Shown: piece after piece, positions 45,266 through 52,283 of the stretch
Position numbering within the stretch: the first letter of the stretch is position 1
How the letters are laid out: each line of letters begins with the position of its first letter
NCBI RefSeq assembly: GCF_014650595.1
Contig: NZ_BMVG01000016.1
Coordinates: 105,869 to 169,868, forward strand
Reading direction: 5' to 3'
Source of the DNA: Streptomyces alanosinicus
GTDB taxonomy: Bacteria > Actinomycetota > Actinomycetes > Streptomycetales > Streptomycetaceae
DNA length: 64,000 nucleotides
Notes under the pieces: generated by a model
Told to the model about the DNA's origin: nothing
Databases searched by the model: none
What the model saw: only the letters and a program-made list of their open reading frames with translations
Position numbers and translations under genes: made by a program

Positions 45266-46263
45266 GACCAGCGCTCCGTCAGGAGATCGGTGACGAGAGC
45301 GGGTTCACCGGGAGGCACCAGGCGTGAGTAGCGCAGACAGGCCCGGCTCCAGAGCAGATAGCCGCTCATCGCGCTGCGCATGCACGCGGCCAGCGGTGCG
45401 AGGACCGCGGCGTCACACCGAGGCCGGCCGGCCCGCATGGTCTCCTCCAGCGCGACGAACTCCTCGCACCAGCCGTGGATCAGCCGCTGGATCTCGGTGA
45501 CCGAGGCGTCGCGGTCGCAGCCGAGTTCATGCTCGATGACCAGGACCAGATTGTGCAGATCGCCGCGGGACTCCTCCTTCTCCACGGAATGGACGTCGTT
45601 GAGGGTGTCCACGACATCGGCGGTGATGTCGAGCATGCGGCGCACCGTCGGATCCCCGTAGAGGTGGGGCGGGACTTCGAAACCGTATGCCTTCTGGCTC
45701 AGATCCAGCATCGCGTAGACGAAGCCCGACCTGCGGCGCAGCGCGAAATGCTCGGTGCGGGTCGGGATGCGGCGCTGCGCGCGGTTGCCCGCCTCTTGGG
45801 CGTAGGCGTTCAGATACCACCGCCAATGCCGTCCGGTCTCCTCCAGCCAGGCAGGCGAGGCCTGGTCGGCCAGGCGGCGCCACACCTGCGCGAACGTGCC
45901 GATCAGCGGCCCCGCGCCGGCCGGTGCCACTCCGCCCGAGGCGATCACGTCGGTGAAGGCCCGGCAGGACGCGGCGACGCGATGTGGCTGGGTGGCCAGG
46001 GGGCCGTCGAACTGGTCGTCGAGGAACGTGGCCACGACGACGGCGTCCACCGTCAGGTCCAGCCGGTCGCCGGCGGCCCGTGGGACCCAGGCCGCCATCA
46101 GCCCGGCGATGTCCCAGCGCAGGAACCGCTCCTGATCGACGGGGTGGGTCACCAGGCCCTGGCGTCGGCACCAGTCGAGACTGCGCCGCCGAGCGCCGTC
46201 CACGTCCGCACCGACGTCCGGCGCGAAGGGGAGAGGGAACACGATGTCCTGCGGCATGACCAT
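45262..46263 (-). CDS. class I terpene synthase
   Basis: A 333-residue bacterial terpene cyclase. Magnesium motifs are canonical: DDQFD (residues 82-86) and NDVHSVEKE (222-230). The pyrophosphate-sensor Arg176 lies exactly 46 residues before the NSE triad, and the RY pair (311-312) lies about 80 after it, as in selinadiene synthase. The enzyme ionises a prenyl diphosphate and cyclises it; product and chain length (C10, C11, C15 or C16) cannot be read. ATG at 46263 follows GGAAGGGG; 46257 is an alternative. It is first in the two-gene unit with the fused epoxidase-methyltransferase. Confidence 0.93.
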   Translation of the reverse strand: MVMPQDIVFPLPFAPDVGADVDGARRRSLDWCRRQGLVTHPVDQERFLRWDIAGLMAAWVPRAAGDRLDLTVDAVVVATFLDDQFDGPLATQPHRVAASCRAFTDVIASGGVAPAGAGPLIGTFAQVWRRLADQASPAWLEETGRHWRWYLNAYAQEAGNRAQRRIPTRTEHFALRRRSGFVYAMLDLSQKAYGFEVPPHLYGDPTVRRMLDITADVVDTLNDVHSVEKEESRGDLHNLVLVIEHELGCDRDASVTEIQRLIHGWCEEFVALEETMRAGRPRCDAAVLAPLAACMRSAMSGYLLWSRACLRYSRLVPPGEPALVTDLLTERWS

Positions 46264-46880
46264 GGGCCCCTTCCTGCGAGCACCCCGGCAGCACGACGTA
46301 CGTCTCATGCCCCCGGCTGAAGAACATCCCCGGTCCGAAGGCCGCACAGACGACCAGGCGGCGTTCTGGCGACAAGTCGATGTGATTGGCCGGGGAGACG
46401 CCTGCCGAGGAGATCCCGGCCCTGCACCGGTGACGGAGGCACCGGACCGGTGTACTGGCCCGTGTGCGGGCCGTGGTCGCGTGTCTGGGACATCAGGGCG
46501 TCCCGTGTCTGGGACATCAGGGTGTCCCGCGGGCTGCGCTCGCGGAAGTGTCGCGCTTCCGCAAGCCGAAGTGCGGGTGTCCGACCGCGCGGAGCGAAGC
46601 GCTGTTCGCGTCGTACGGTGCGCGGTTGTGCACGGACGGACCCTCTAGGCCTGATGCGGGTGTTGCCGCAACATCTGCCCGCGCGTCGGTGCTGACCTGC
46701 GACGGGGAGTGTTGCGGACCGCCGGGTCGGGGTGGCAACGGACCCTGGATGTTGCCGGTTTGCCGATTGCCCGGCGCAACGGTCTCAACAGTCGTCATTG
46801 TGTGGCTCGTTCGCACAGGCGGGTCCATCCGGGGCGCGCCGCCCCGCCCGGCATCCGGTGGGGTGAGGAAGGGAAGGTCC
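46264..46880. other. 618-base intergenic region upstream of the terpene locus
   Basis: No convincing gene is visible on either strand. It holds the divergent starts of the terpene synthase and the small membrane protein, a 24-bp tandem duplication (46481-46528), and several GTTGC/GCAAC inverted elements between 46670 and 46790. A purine-rich ribosome-binding site (GAGGAAGGGAAGG) precedes 46882. Confidence 0.5.
46481..46528. repeat. 24-bp tandem duplication with internal stem
   Basis: Two adjacent 24-bp copies (46481-46504 and 46505-46528) differ at one base. Each contains GGGAC-N8-GTCCC, so each can form a hairpin or bind a dimer. Placement upstream of the terpene synthase suggests a paired operator. 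Confidence 0.6.
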
Positions 46881-46881
46881 G

Positions 46882-47181
46882 ATGGACGGTCCGATGGATC
46901 GATCGCTGGCGTCGGTGAGGCCGGCACCGCTGCTGTTACTCGCCGCGCCGGCCGGTGCGGCCGCCGGCCTGCTGTTCGTGCAGGCCGGTGACGGAACGGC
47001 GGGCGGCGTGCTCGCCGGGCTCACTGCCGCGGGCGGCGCCGTGCTCGCCGGGCTCACCGCCGCGGGCGGCGCCGTGCCGCTGTTCCACCAGGCGATCGCC
47101 CCGGACACCACCCCCAGCCGGCCGGCCGTACCCGGAGGCGGAGCGGGCGCGGGCGCGAAGGGAGGTGGCTCCCGTGGGTGA
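46882..47181 (+). CDS. small membrane protein coupled to the downstream receiver protein
   Basis: A 99-residue hydrophobic protein with two short membrane segments (PLLLLAAPAGAAAGLLFV and the Ala/Gly/Leu-rich repeat zone). A 33-bp unit is tandemly duplicated at 47008-47040 and 47041-47073, giving two copies of VLAGLTAAGGA. It ends in a Gly/Ala-rich tail and overlaps the next gene by eight bases. Function unknown; possibly a membrane partner or sensor for the receiver protein. Confidence 0.55.
   Translation: MDGPMDRSLASVRPAPLLLLAAPAGAAAGLLFVQAGDGTAGGVLAGLTAAGGAVLAGLTAAGGAVPLFHQAIAPDTTPSRPAVPGGGAGAGAKGGGSRG
47008..47073 (+). repeat. 33-bp tandem duplication in the small membrane protein
   Basis: Two copies that differ at one base add 11 residues to the hydrophobic region. 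Copy number may vary by slippage without shifting the frame. Confidence 0.75.
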
Positions 47182-48268
47182 GCTGCGCCCTCTCGCCCCG
47201 GATCTGACACCGGAATCCCGCGCGCTGGCCATGGCGCTGAGGGAGCTGTTCGAAGGTCTGGAAGTCTCCGTCCGCCGCTATGCGGCCCGCCGTGTGCGCG
47301 ACGCCGGCACCTTCTCCCGCTATCTCAGCGGCACCCGTGTCCCGCCCTGGGAAGTCGTGATGGACCTGTTCACCGACGTCGCCGAGCACCGCGGCATGGC
47401 GGCCACCCCGGACGCCATCGAGCTGGTCCGCCGACTGCACCGGGCCGCCGTCGAGACCAGCAGCTCACCCCGCCACGCGGTGGAGGTGCTGGAGCAGCAA
47501 CTCGCCGAAGCCGACCGGGTCTCACGCCGCTCCACGGCCCGCGGCGACGCGCTGAGCGACGCGCTGCTGGACCGCAAGCACCGCATCGCCGACCTGGAAG
47601 TGCGCCTGAACCAGCTGGAGGCCGAGTGGAGCGCGGAACGCGCACGCGCCGAACGCCTGGCCGCGGCCAACACCGACGTCACCGAGCTGCTCCATGAACG
47701 CGACGAACTGCAGGACGAGGTCAGCCGCCTGTCCGCCCAGCTCCACGAGGCGGAGAAACTGCGCGACGAAGCGGAGGAACGCTGCACTCTGCTGGAACGG
47801 CAGCTGGAGGCGGTCGAACAGGTCCAGCCCGTGGTCGCCGTGACCCGGGCGGCTCCGCGGGTCATGCCCAAGGTCCTGATCGTCGACGACCAGCCGGACA
47901 ACCTGATGGCCATGACCGCCGTCCTGTCCACCCTCGACCAGGAGCTGGTCGCCGTCTCCTCCGGCCGCGAGGCCCTCAAGGCCCTGCTGGACCACGACGA
48001 CTTCGCCGTGATCATCATGGACGTCCAGATGCCCGACATGGACGGCTACGAGACCGCCGCCCACATCAAGCGACGCCCCCGCACCCATGACGTCCCGATC
48101 ATCTTCCTCACCGCCATGGGCACCGACGCCGAACACTCCGCCCGCGGTTACGCCGCCGGTGCGGTGGACTACATCGGCAAACCCTTCGACCCCTGGGTCC
48201 TGCGTGCCAAAGTCGCGGTGTTCACCGGCATCTACCTCGAACAACGGCGCCTCGCCGGAGACCAGTGA
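47174..48268 (+). CDS. DNA-binding-like/coiled-coil/receiver signalling protein
   Basis: A 364-residue protein from GTG (AGGGAGG upstream). The first 70 residues look like the N-terminal helical unit of Streptomyces XRE-type regulators (VRRYAARRVRDAGTFSRYLSG, VPPWEVVMDLF). Residues 95-225 form a long coiled coil with heptad Leu/Glu/Arg. The C-terminus is a full response-regulator receiver: VLIVDDQPDN, phospho-acceptor Asp283 in VIIMDVQMPDMDG, and the Lys in VDYIGKPFDPW. Having the receiver at the C-terminus after a coiled coil is the reverse of usual response regulators and resembles adaptors that signal by oligomerisation. No kinase is adjacent. Confidence 0.8.
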   Translation: MGELRPLAPDLTPESRALAMALRELFEGLEVSVRRYAARRVRDAGTFSRYLSGTRVPPWEVVMDLFTDVAEHRGMAATPDAIELVRRLHRAAVETSSSPRHAVEVLEQQLAEADRVSRRSTARGDALSDALLDRKHRIADLEVRLNQLEAEWSAERARAERLAAANTDVTELLHERDELQDEVSRLSAQLHEAEKLRDEAEERCTLLERQLEAVEQVQPVVAVTRAAPRVMPKVLIVDDQPDNLMAMTAVLSTLDQELVAVSSGREALKALLDHDDFAVIIMDVQMPDMDGYETAAHIKRRPRTHDVPIIFLTAMGTDAEHSARGYAAGAVDYIGKPFDPWVLRAKVAVFTGIYLEQRRLAGDQ

Positions 48269-48318
48269 CCACCGAGCCGGAGGGCACTCGCCGTCGCCCC
48301 GACACGCACACCAGTGCC

Positions 48319-48347
48319 TTGACAAGTGTTGTCATGACAACAATAGT
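48319..48347 (+). promoter_or_regulatory. MarR-gene promoter with palindrome in the spacer
   Basis: TTGACA (48319-48324), a 17-base spacer and an AATAGT -10-like box (48342-48347) predict a transcript starting at about 48354, where the GTG start lies, so the mRNA may be leaderless. The spacer contains the 16-bp palindrome TGTTGTCATGACAACA (48327-48342), a fitting MarR operator for autorepression. Confidence 0.65.
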
Positions 48348-48353
48348 GGATGT

Positions 48354-48818
48354 GTGAGTGACACCAGTGGACTCCATGATCACCTCGGGTACTGGCTCCG
48401 TCGCCTGTCCGACGAGGTCCACGGCCGGTTCGAGGCCGAACTCGACCGGCATGACGTCACCGTCTCCCAGTGGGGCGTGATGGTCAGTGTGTTCCACGGC
48501 CATGACACCACCAAGGCCGTGGCCGCACACATGGACATCGACCCGGGGGCCGTCTCCCGCCTGGTCGACCGCCTCGCCGGCAAGGGCCTGATCCGTCGTG
48601 AGCCGGACCCGGCCTCCCGGCGCACGGTCCGGCTCGTGCTGACCGAGCGGGGCCGGACCCTCGTACCGGAACTGGCCGAGCTCGCCGACCGCAACGACGC
48701 GCACTACTTCGGCTCGCTCGATGCCGGCCGGCGTCGCCAGTTGGAGGAGTGGATCAGGAACCTGGTGGGCGAAGCCCGCCCCGCACCGCACAACCCCTCT
48801 GAAAGAAGAGAACGATGA
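48354..48818 (+). CDS. MarR-family transcriptional regulator
   Basis: A 154-residue winged-helix regulator: LGYWLRRLSDEVHGRFEAEL, VTVSQWGVMVSVFHG, recognition helix DPGAVSRLVDRLAGKGLIRRE and the wing SRRTVRLVLTERG are standard. It is coupled to the next SRPBCC gene by ATGA overlap, so it probably controls that small ligand-binding protein and itself in response to a phenolic or similar ligand. The leaderless start is supported by the promoter spacing. Confidence 0.88.
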   Translation: MSDTSGLHDHLGYWLRRLSDEVHGRFEAELDRHDVTVSQWGVMVSVFHGHDTTKAVAAHMDIDPGAVSRLVDRLAGKGLIRREPDPASRRTVRLVLTERGRTLVPELAELADRNDAHYFGSLDAGRRRQLEEWIRNLVGEARPAPHNPSERRER

Positions 48819-49225
48819 GCACCTCGCTCTCCGTCACCAAGACCGTCAGCATCGACCGCCCCTGCGAGCAGGTCTTCGCCTTCCTCGCCGACCCGGCCAA
48901 CTGGCCCCGGTGGGCCGTGGTCAACATCCGCGCCATCGAGCCCACGGACGACCCGGACTGGTGGCGCATGTCCACCCCGCTCGGCCCCGCCAGGCTACGC
49001 CTGCGCGCTCATGCCGAGTTCGGCGTCCTCGACCACGACTACGTCGACGACACCGCCTCCTGGAGCGTGCCGGCCCGCGTGGTCCCCAACGGCGACGGCG
49101 CCGATTTCATGATCACTTTCCATCGGCCGCCGACTCTGACCGAAGCCGTCTTCCGTGAGCAGTCCGACCTGGTCGACACGGAGCTGGCCACCCTCAAGAA
49201 GATCCTCGAAGGTGACCGGACGTGA
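48815..49225 (+). CDS. SRPBCC-family ligand-binding protein
   Basis: A 136-residue START/SRPBCC fold protein (TVSIDRPCEQVFAFLADPANW at the N-terminus, strands through HAEFGVLDHDYVDD, C-terminal helix REQSDLVDTELATLKK). It starts within the MarR stop codon. Likely binds or modifies the same small ligand that the MarR protein senses; this is inference from the coupling. Confidence 0.82.
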   Translation: MSTSLSVTKTVSIDRPCEQVFAFLADPANWPRWAVVNIRAIEPTDDPDWWRMSTPLGPARLRLRAHAEFGVLDHDYVDDTASWSVPARVVPNGDGADFMITFHRPPTLTEAVFREQSDLVDTELATLKKILEGDRT

Positions 49226-49352
49226 CTCCACGCAACGCCGCCGACGGTGACGTTGCGCCGGTCTTCCCCTCATCGCCCCCCGTACCGGCGAATCTCCCTG
49301 CACGGGGGTTGTCCTGACAATCCCCCGCCCCTAGGGTCACCTCGTACGGGGC

Positions 49353-49360
49353 AAGCGCTT
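49353..49360. promoter_or_regulatory. LacI-type operator core
   Basis: AAGCGCTT within GGCAAGCGCTTTCTGC matches the central palindrome of LacI/GalR-family operators (consensus core AAGCGCTT). It lies 44 bases before the dehydrogenase gene that opens the sugar cluster. No LacI gene is in the window. Confidence 0.55.
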
Positions 49361-49403
49361 TCTGCGTGTGCTCGCACTCCGTCCGCCGAACCCCGGGAGC
49401 GGT

Positions 49404-50519
49404 ATGTCCCTGCCCGCGCCGCGCCGCCGCGTCGCCGTCGTCGGCACCGGTGCCATCGTCACCGGCAGCCATCTCCCCGCGCTCGGCGCCCATGCGGACC
49501 GCGTCGAACTCGTCGCCGCCGTCGATGTGGACGAGCGCGGACTGGACGCATTCCGGACCGTGGCGGGCGCGCGGGTCGCCGGGTTCACCTCGACCGAGGC
49601 CATGCTGGACGCCGTACGCCCCGATCTGGTCCTCATCGGCACTCCGCCCGCACTGCACCGTGCGCAGACCGTGGCCGCGCTCAAGGCGGGAGCCTGGGTG
49701 CTGTGCGAGAAGCCGCTGTGTCTGTCGCTCGCCGAGTACGACGACATCGCCGCCGCCGAGGAGGCCTCCGGCGGCTACGCCTCGGTGGTCTTCCAGCACC
49801 GCTACGGCTCGGGCGCCGTACACGCCCGGGATCTGATCACGCGTGGCGAGCTGGGCACCCCGCTGGTGGCGCACTGCCAGACCACCTGGCACCGGGACGC
49901 CGGCTACTACGCCGTACCGTGGCGCGGCCGCTGGGCGAGCGAGGGCGGCGGGCCGACCATGGGCCACGGAATCCACCAGTACGACCTGCTGCTGCACCTG
50001 CTGGGGGAGTGGTCGGAGGTGCGGGCCATGGCGGCCCGGCTGGTGCACGACGTCGAGAGCGAGGACCTCTCCACGGCCCTGGTCCGCTTCCGCGACGGCG
50101 CGCTCGCCACCGTCGTCAACAGCGTCCTGTCCCCGCACGAGGTCAGCCGCATCCGCGTCGACTGCGCGGACGCCACGCTCGAACTGACCCACCTGTACGG
50201 CCATGACAACGACGACTGGGTCTACACCCCCGCACCGCACGTCGACCCCGGGCGCGCGGCGGCCTGGCGCGCCCCCGCCGCCGACGTGCCCAGCTCGCAC
50301 ACCGCCCAACTCGGCGCCCTGCTCGACGCGTTCGACCACGGTGAGCGGCCGCCGGGCAGTGGCCCCGACGCGCGCGCCACCCTGGAGTTCGCCGCCGCCC
50401 TGTACAAGGCGGCGTTCACCGGACGGCCGGTGCGGGCGGGCGAGATCGGCCCCGGCGACCCCTACTACGCGGCCATGCACGGCGACCACCCCGACTGGGC
50501 CCCGAAGGAGCGCGTATGA
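49404..50519 (+). CDS. Gfo/Idh/MocA-family dehydrogenase
   Basis: A 371-residue NAD(P)-dependent sugar or inositol dehydrogenase. N-terminal Rossmann fold VAVVGTGAIVTGSHLPAL, IGTPPALHRAQTVAAL, and catalytic Lys in LCEKPLCLSLAEY; the C-terminal substrate domain begins at YASVVFQHRYG with HGIHQYDLLLHLLGEW. Start at 49404 has CGGGAGCGG upstream. It opens a run of overlapping carbohydrate genes and overlaps the DUF6807 gene by four bases. Confidence 0.9.
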   Translation: MSLPAPRRRVAVVGTGAIVTGSHLPALGAHADRVELVAAVDVDERGLDAFRTVAGARVAGFTSTEAMLDAVRPDLVLIGTPPALHRAQTVAALKAGAWVLCEKPLCLSLAEYDDIAAAEEASGGYASVVFQHRYGSGAVHARDLITRGELGTPLVAHCQTTWHRDAGYYAVPWRGRWASEGGGPTMGHGIHQYDLLLHLLGEWSEVRAMAARLVHDVESEDLSTALVRFRDGALATVVNSVLSPHEVSRIRVDCADATLELTHLYGHDNDDWVYTPAPHVDPGRAAAWRAPAADVPSSHTAQLGALLDAFDHGERPPGSGPDARATLEFAAALYKAAFTGRPVRAGEIGPGDPYYAAMHGDHPDWAPKERV

Positions 50520-51448
50520 GCATCCGGGTCAGCCACGTCCACGGGGAGCACCTCGCGGTCGAGGCGCCGAACGGCACCGAGATCCTCCGCTACGTCTACC
50601 GCCCCGACCCGGACGCCTTCGAGGCCCGCAAGCCCTACGCCCACCCCGTGCGCACCCTCTCCGGAAACACGGTGACCGGATACCGGCCGAGCGACCACCG
50701 CTGACACAAGGGCCTGCAGATGACGGCCAGTCATCTCTCCGGACAGAACTTCTGGGGCGGCAACTGCTATGTGCACGGCGAAGGCTACCTCCGGCTGCCC
50801 GAGCGGGTCGGTTCGATGCGCCACGACGGCTTCACCGACCTCACCGTCACCGGCGAACGCCTCGACCTCACCGAGGAGTTGACCTGGATCGCGCACGGCG
50901 GCCGGGAGTGGGCCCGCGAGGTGCGCGGCCTGGCCGTGCACACAGTGGACGAGGAGGCCGGTGCCTGGACCCTGGACTGGTCCATCCGCCTCACCAACAT
51001 CCGTGACGAGCCGCTGCTGTTCGGCTCGCCGACCACCGAGGGCCGTGAGATGGCCGGCTACACCGGGCTGCAGTGGCGCGGACCGCGCGACTTCACCGGC
51101 GGCGGGGTCTTCACCCCCGACTCCGCGCCGGGCGTCGGCGCCGAGAAGGTGATGGGCAGTCAGGGGCCGTGGCTGGCCTTCACCACCGAGCACGACGGGA
51201 CCGACGCCCACTCCACGCTCGTCTTCGCGCACGCCCCGGAGAACCTGGACGGGTCGTCCGCGATCCATGACTCGCACTGGTTCGTGCGCTCCGAGCCGAT
51301 CCCCACCGTCGCGTTCTCCTGGGCCTTCTTCGAGGAGTTCGCCCTGCCGCCGGGCGAGAGCTTCGGCTATCGCTACCGGGTCGTGATCGCCGACGGCGCC
51401 TGGGACCGCGACCGGGCCGGCCGCCATCTGGAGGCTCTGCCGTGGTGA
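50516..51448 (+). pseudogene. PmoA-like (DUF6807) protein with in-frame TGA at codon 63
   Basis: A DUF6807/PmoA-like protein, often found next to Gfo/Idh/MocA enzymes in sugar clusters. Residues 1-62 (HVHGEHLAVEAPNGTEILRY, then YVYRPDPDAFEARKPYAHPV) and 64-310 (HKGLQMTASHLSGQNFWGG onward) are continuous in one frame except for TGA at 50702-50704, where family members have Trp (DHRWHKGL). A single TGG to TGA transition would explain it. All other positions look intact, so the lesion is recent or a base-call error. Confidence 0.8.
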
Positions 51449-52212
51449 GCGACGCCATGTCCACGCCGTCCCATCCGCTGCCCGGCGCCGTGGGCCTGTC
51501 CCATCTGCGTGCCTACGGGTGGGAGGCCGCCGACGGCGTCTGCGGCGGCAGTCCCCATCTCCATCTGGTGTGCACCGAGGCATACGTCGTCACCGGTGGC
51601 CACGGCTCGGTGCAGACCCTGAGCCCCGACGGCTTCCGGGACATTCCGCTGCGGGCCGGCTCCCTCGCCTGGTTCACGCCGGGCACCGTGCACCGTATGG
51701 TGCAGGGCAGCGATCTGCGGATCACCGTACTCATGCAGAACAGCGGTCTGCCCGAGGCCGGGGACGCCGTGTTCACCTTCCCGCCCGAGGTGCTCGCCGA
51801 CCCCGAACGGTACGCGGCCGCGGCCACCCTCCCGCCGGGCACCGGAGCGGACACCGAGACCGCCGCCCGGCGCCGCCGGGACCTCGCCGTCGAGGGCTAT
51901 CTCGCCCTGCGCGAGGCCATGACCGCAGGGGACGGCGGCCCCTACCGCGCCTTCCAGCAGGCGGCCGCCCGTCTGGTGCGCGCCCGGGTGCCCGCCTGGC
52001 GCGAGCTGTGGCGGGCCGGTGCCCTCGCCGCCGCCGAACACACCGGCGCCCAGCTCGACGCCCTGGAGTCCGGCGAGCCCTCCTACCTCGCCGAGGCGAC
52101 CGCGTACCAGAGCGAGCCGAGCCGCCTGAACGGCTTCGGGATGTGTGGCCGCCGGGACGAGTACGCGCTGCCCGGGACGACGCTGCCGCACGACGGCAAG
52201 CCGACGGCCTAG
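51445..52212 (+). CDS. cupin-domain protein
   Basis: A 255-residue protein from GTG at 51445 that overlaps the upstream stop (GTGA). The small barrel shows HLHLVCTEAYVVTGGHGSVQ and GSLAWFTPGTVHRM with cupin-type His/Glu ligands, followed by a helical C-terminus that ends GFGMCGRRDEYALPGTTLP. Such proteins accompany uronate and sugar-acid clusters as isomerase-like or sensing proteins; activity is not proven. Confidence 0.8.
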   Translation: MSDAMSTPSHPLPGAVGLSHLRAYGWEAADGVCGGSPHLHLVCTEAYVVTGGHGSVQTLSPDGFRDIPLRAGSLAWFTPGTVHRMVQGSDLRITVLMQNSGLPEAGDAVFTFPPEVLADPERYAAAATLPPGTGADTETAARRRRDLAVEGYLALREAMTAGDGGPYRAFQQAAARLVRARVPAWRELWRAGALAAAEHTGAQLDALESGEPSYLAEATAYQSEPSRLNGFGMCGRRDEYALPGTTLPHDGKPTA

Positions 52213-52224
52213 GCCAGGCCTAGG
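52208..52224. promoter_or_regulatory. 17-bp palindrome at the cupin stop codon
   Basis: CCTAGGCC-A-GGCCTAGG is a perfect inverted repeat spanning the TAG stop of the cupin gene and lying 60 bases before the binding-protein gene. It could be a terminator stem or an operator for the next gene. Confidence 0.5.
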
Positions 52225-52283
52225 TTCTGTCGGCCCAGAAGCCCCCTTCGGCACACCGGTGATGAGGAAGAGGTGACCTCGGC

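Noticed and set aside
46481..47073. Tandem repeats that might suggest a CRISPR array
   Set aside because: Only two copies each, directly adjacent, without unique spacers or cas genes.
19335..50704. Reassignment of TGA to tryptophan
   Set aside because: TGA is the usual stop of many intact genes here, and the affected hydrolase has other lesions, so mutation or sequencing error is simpler.
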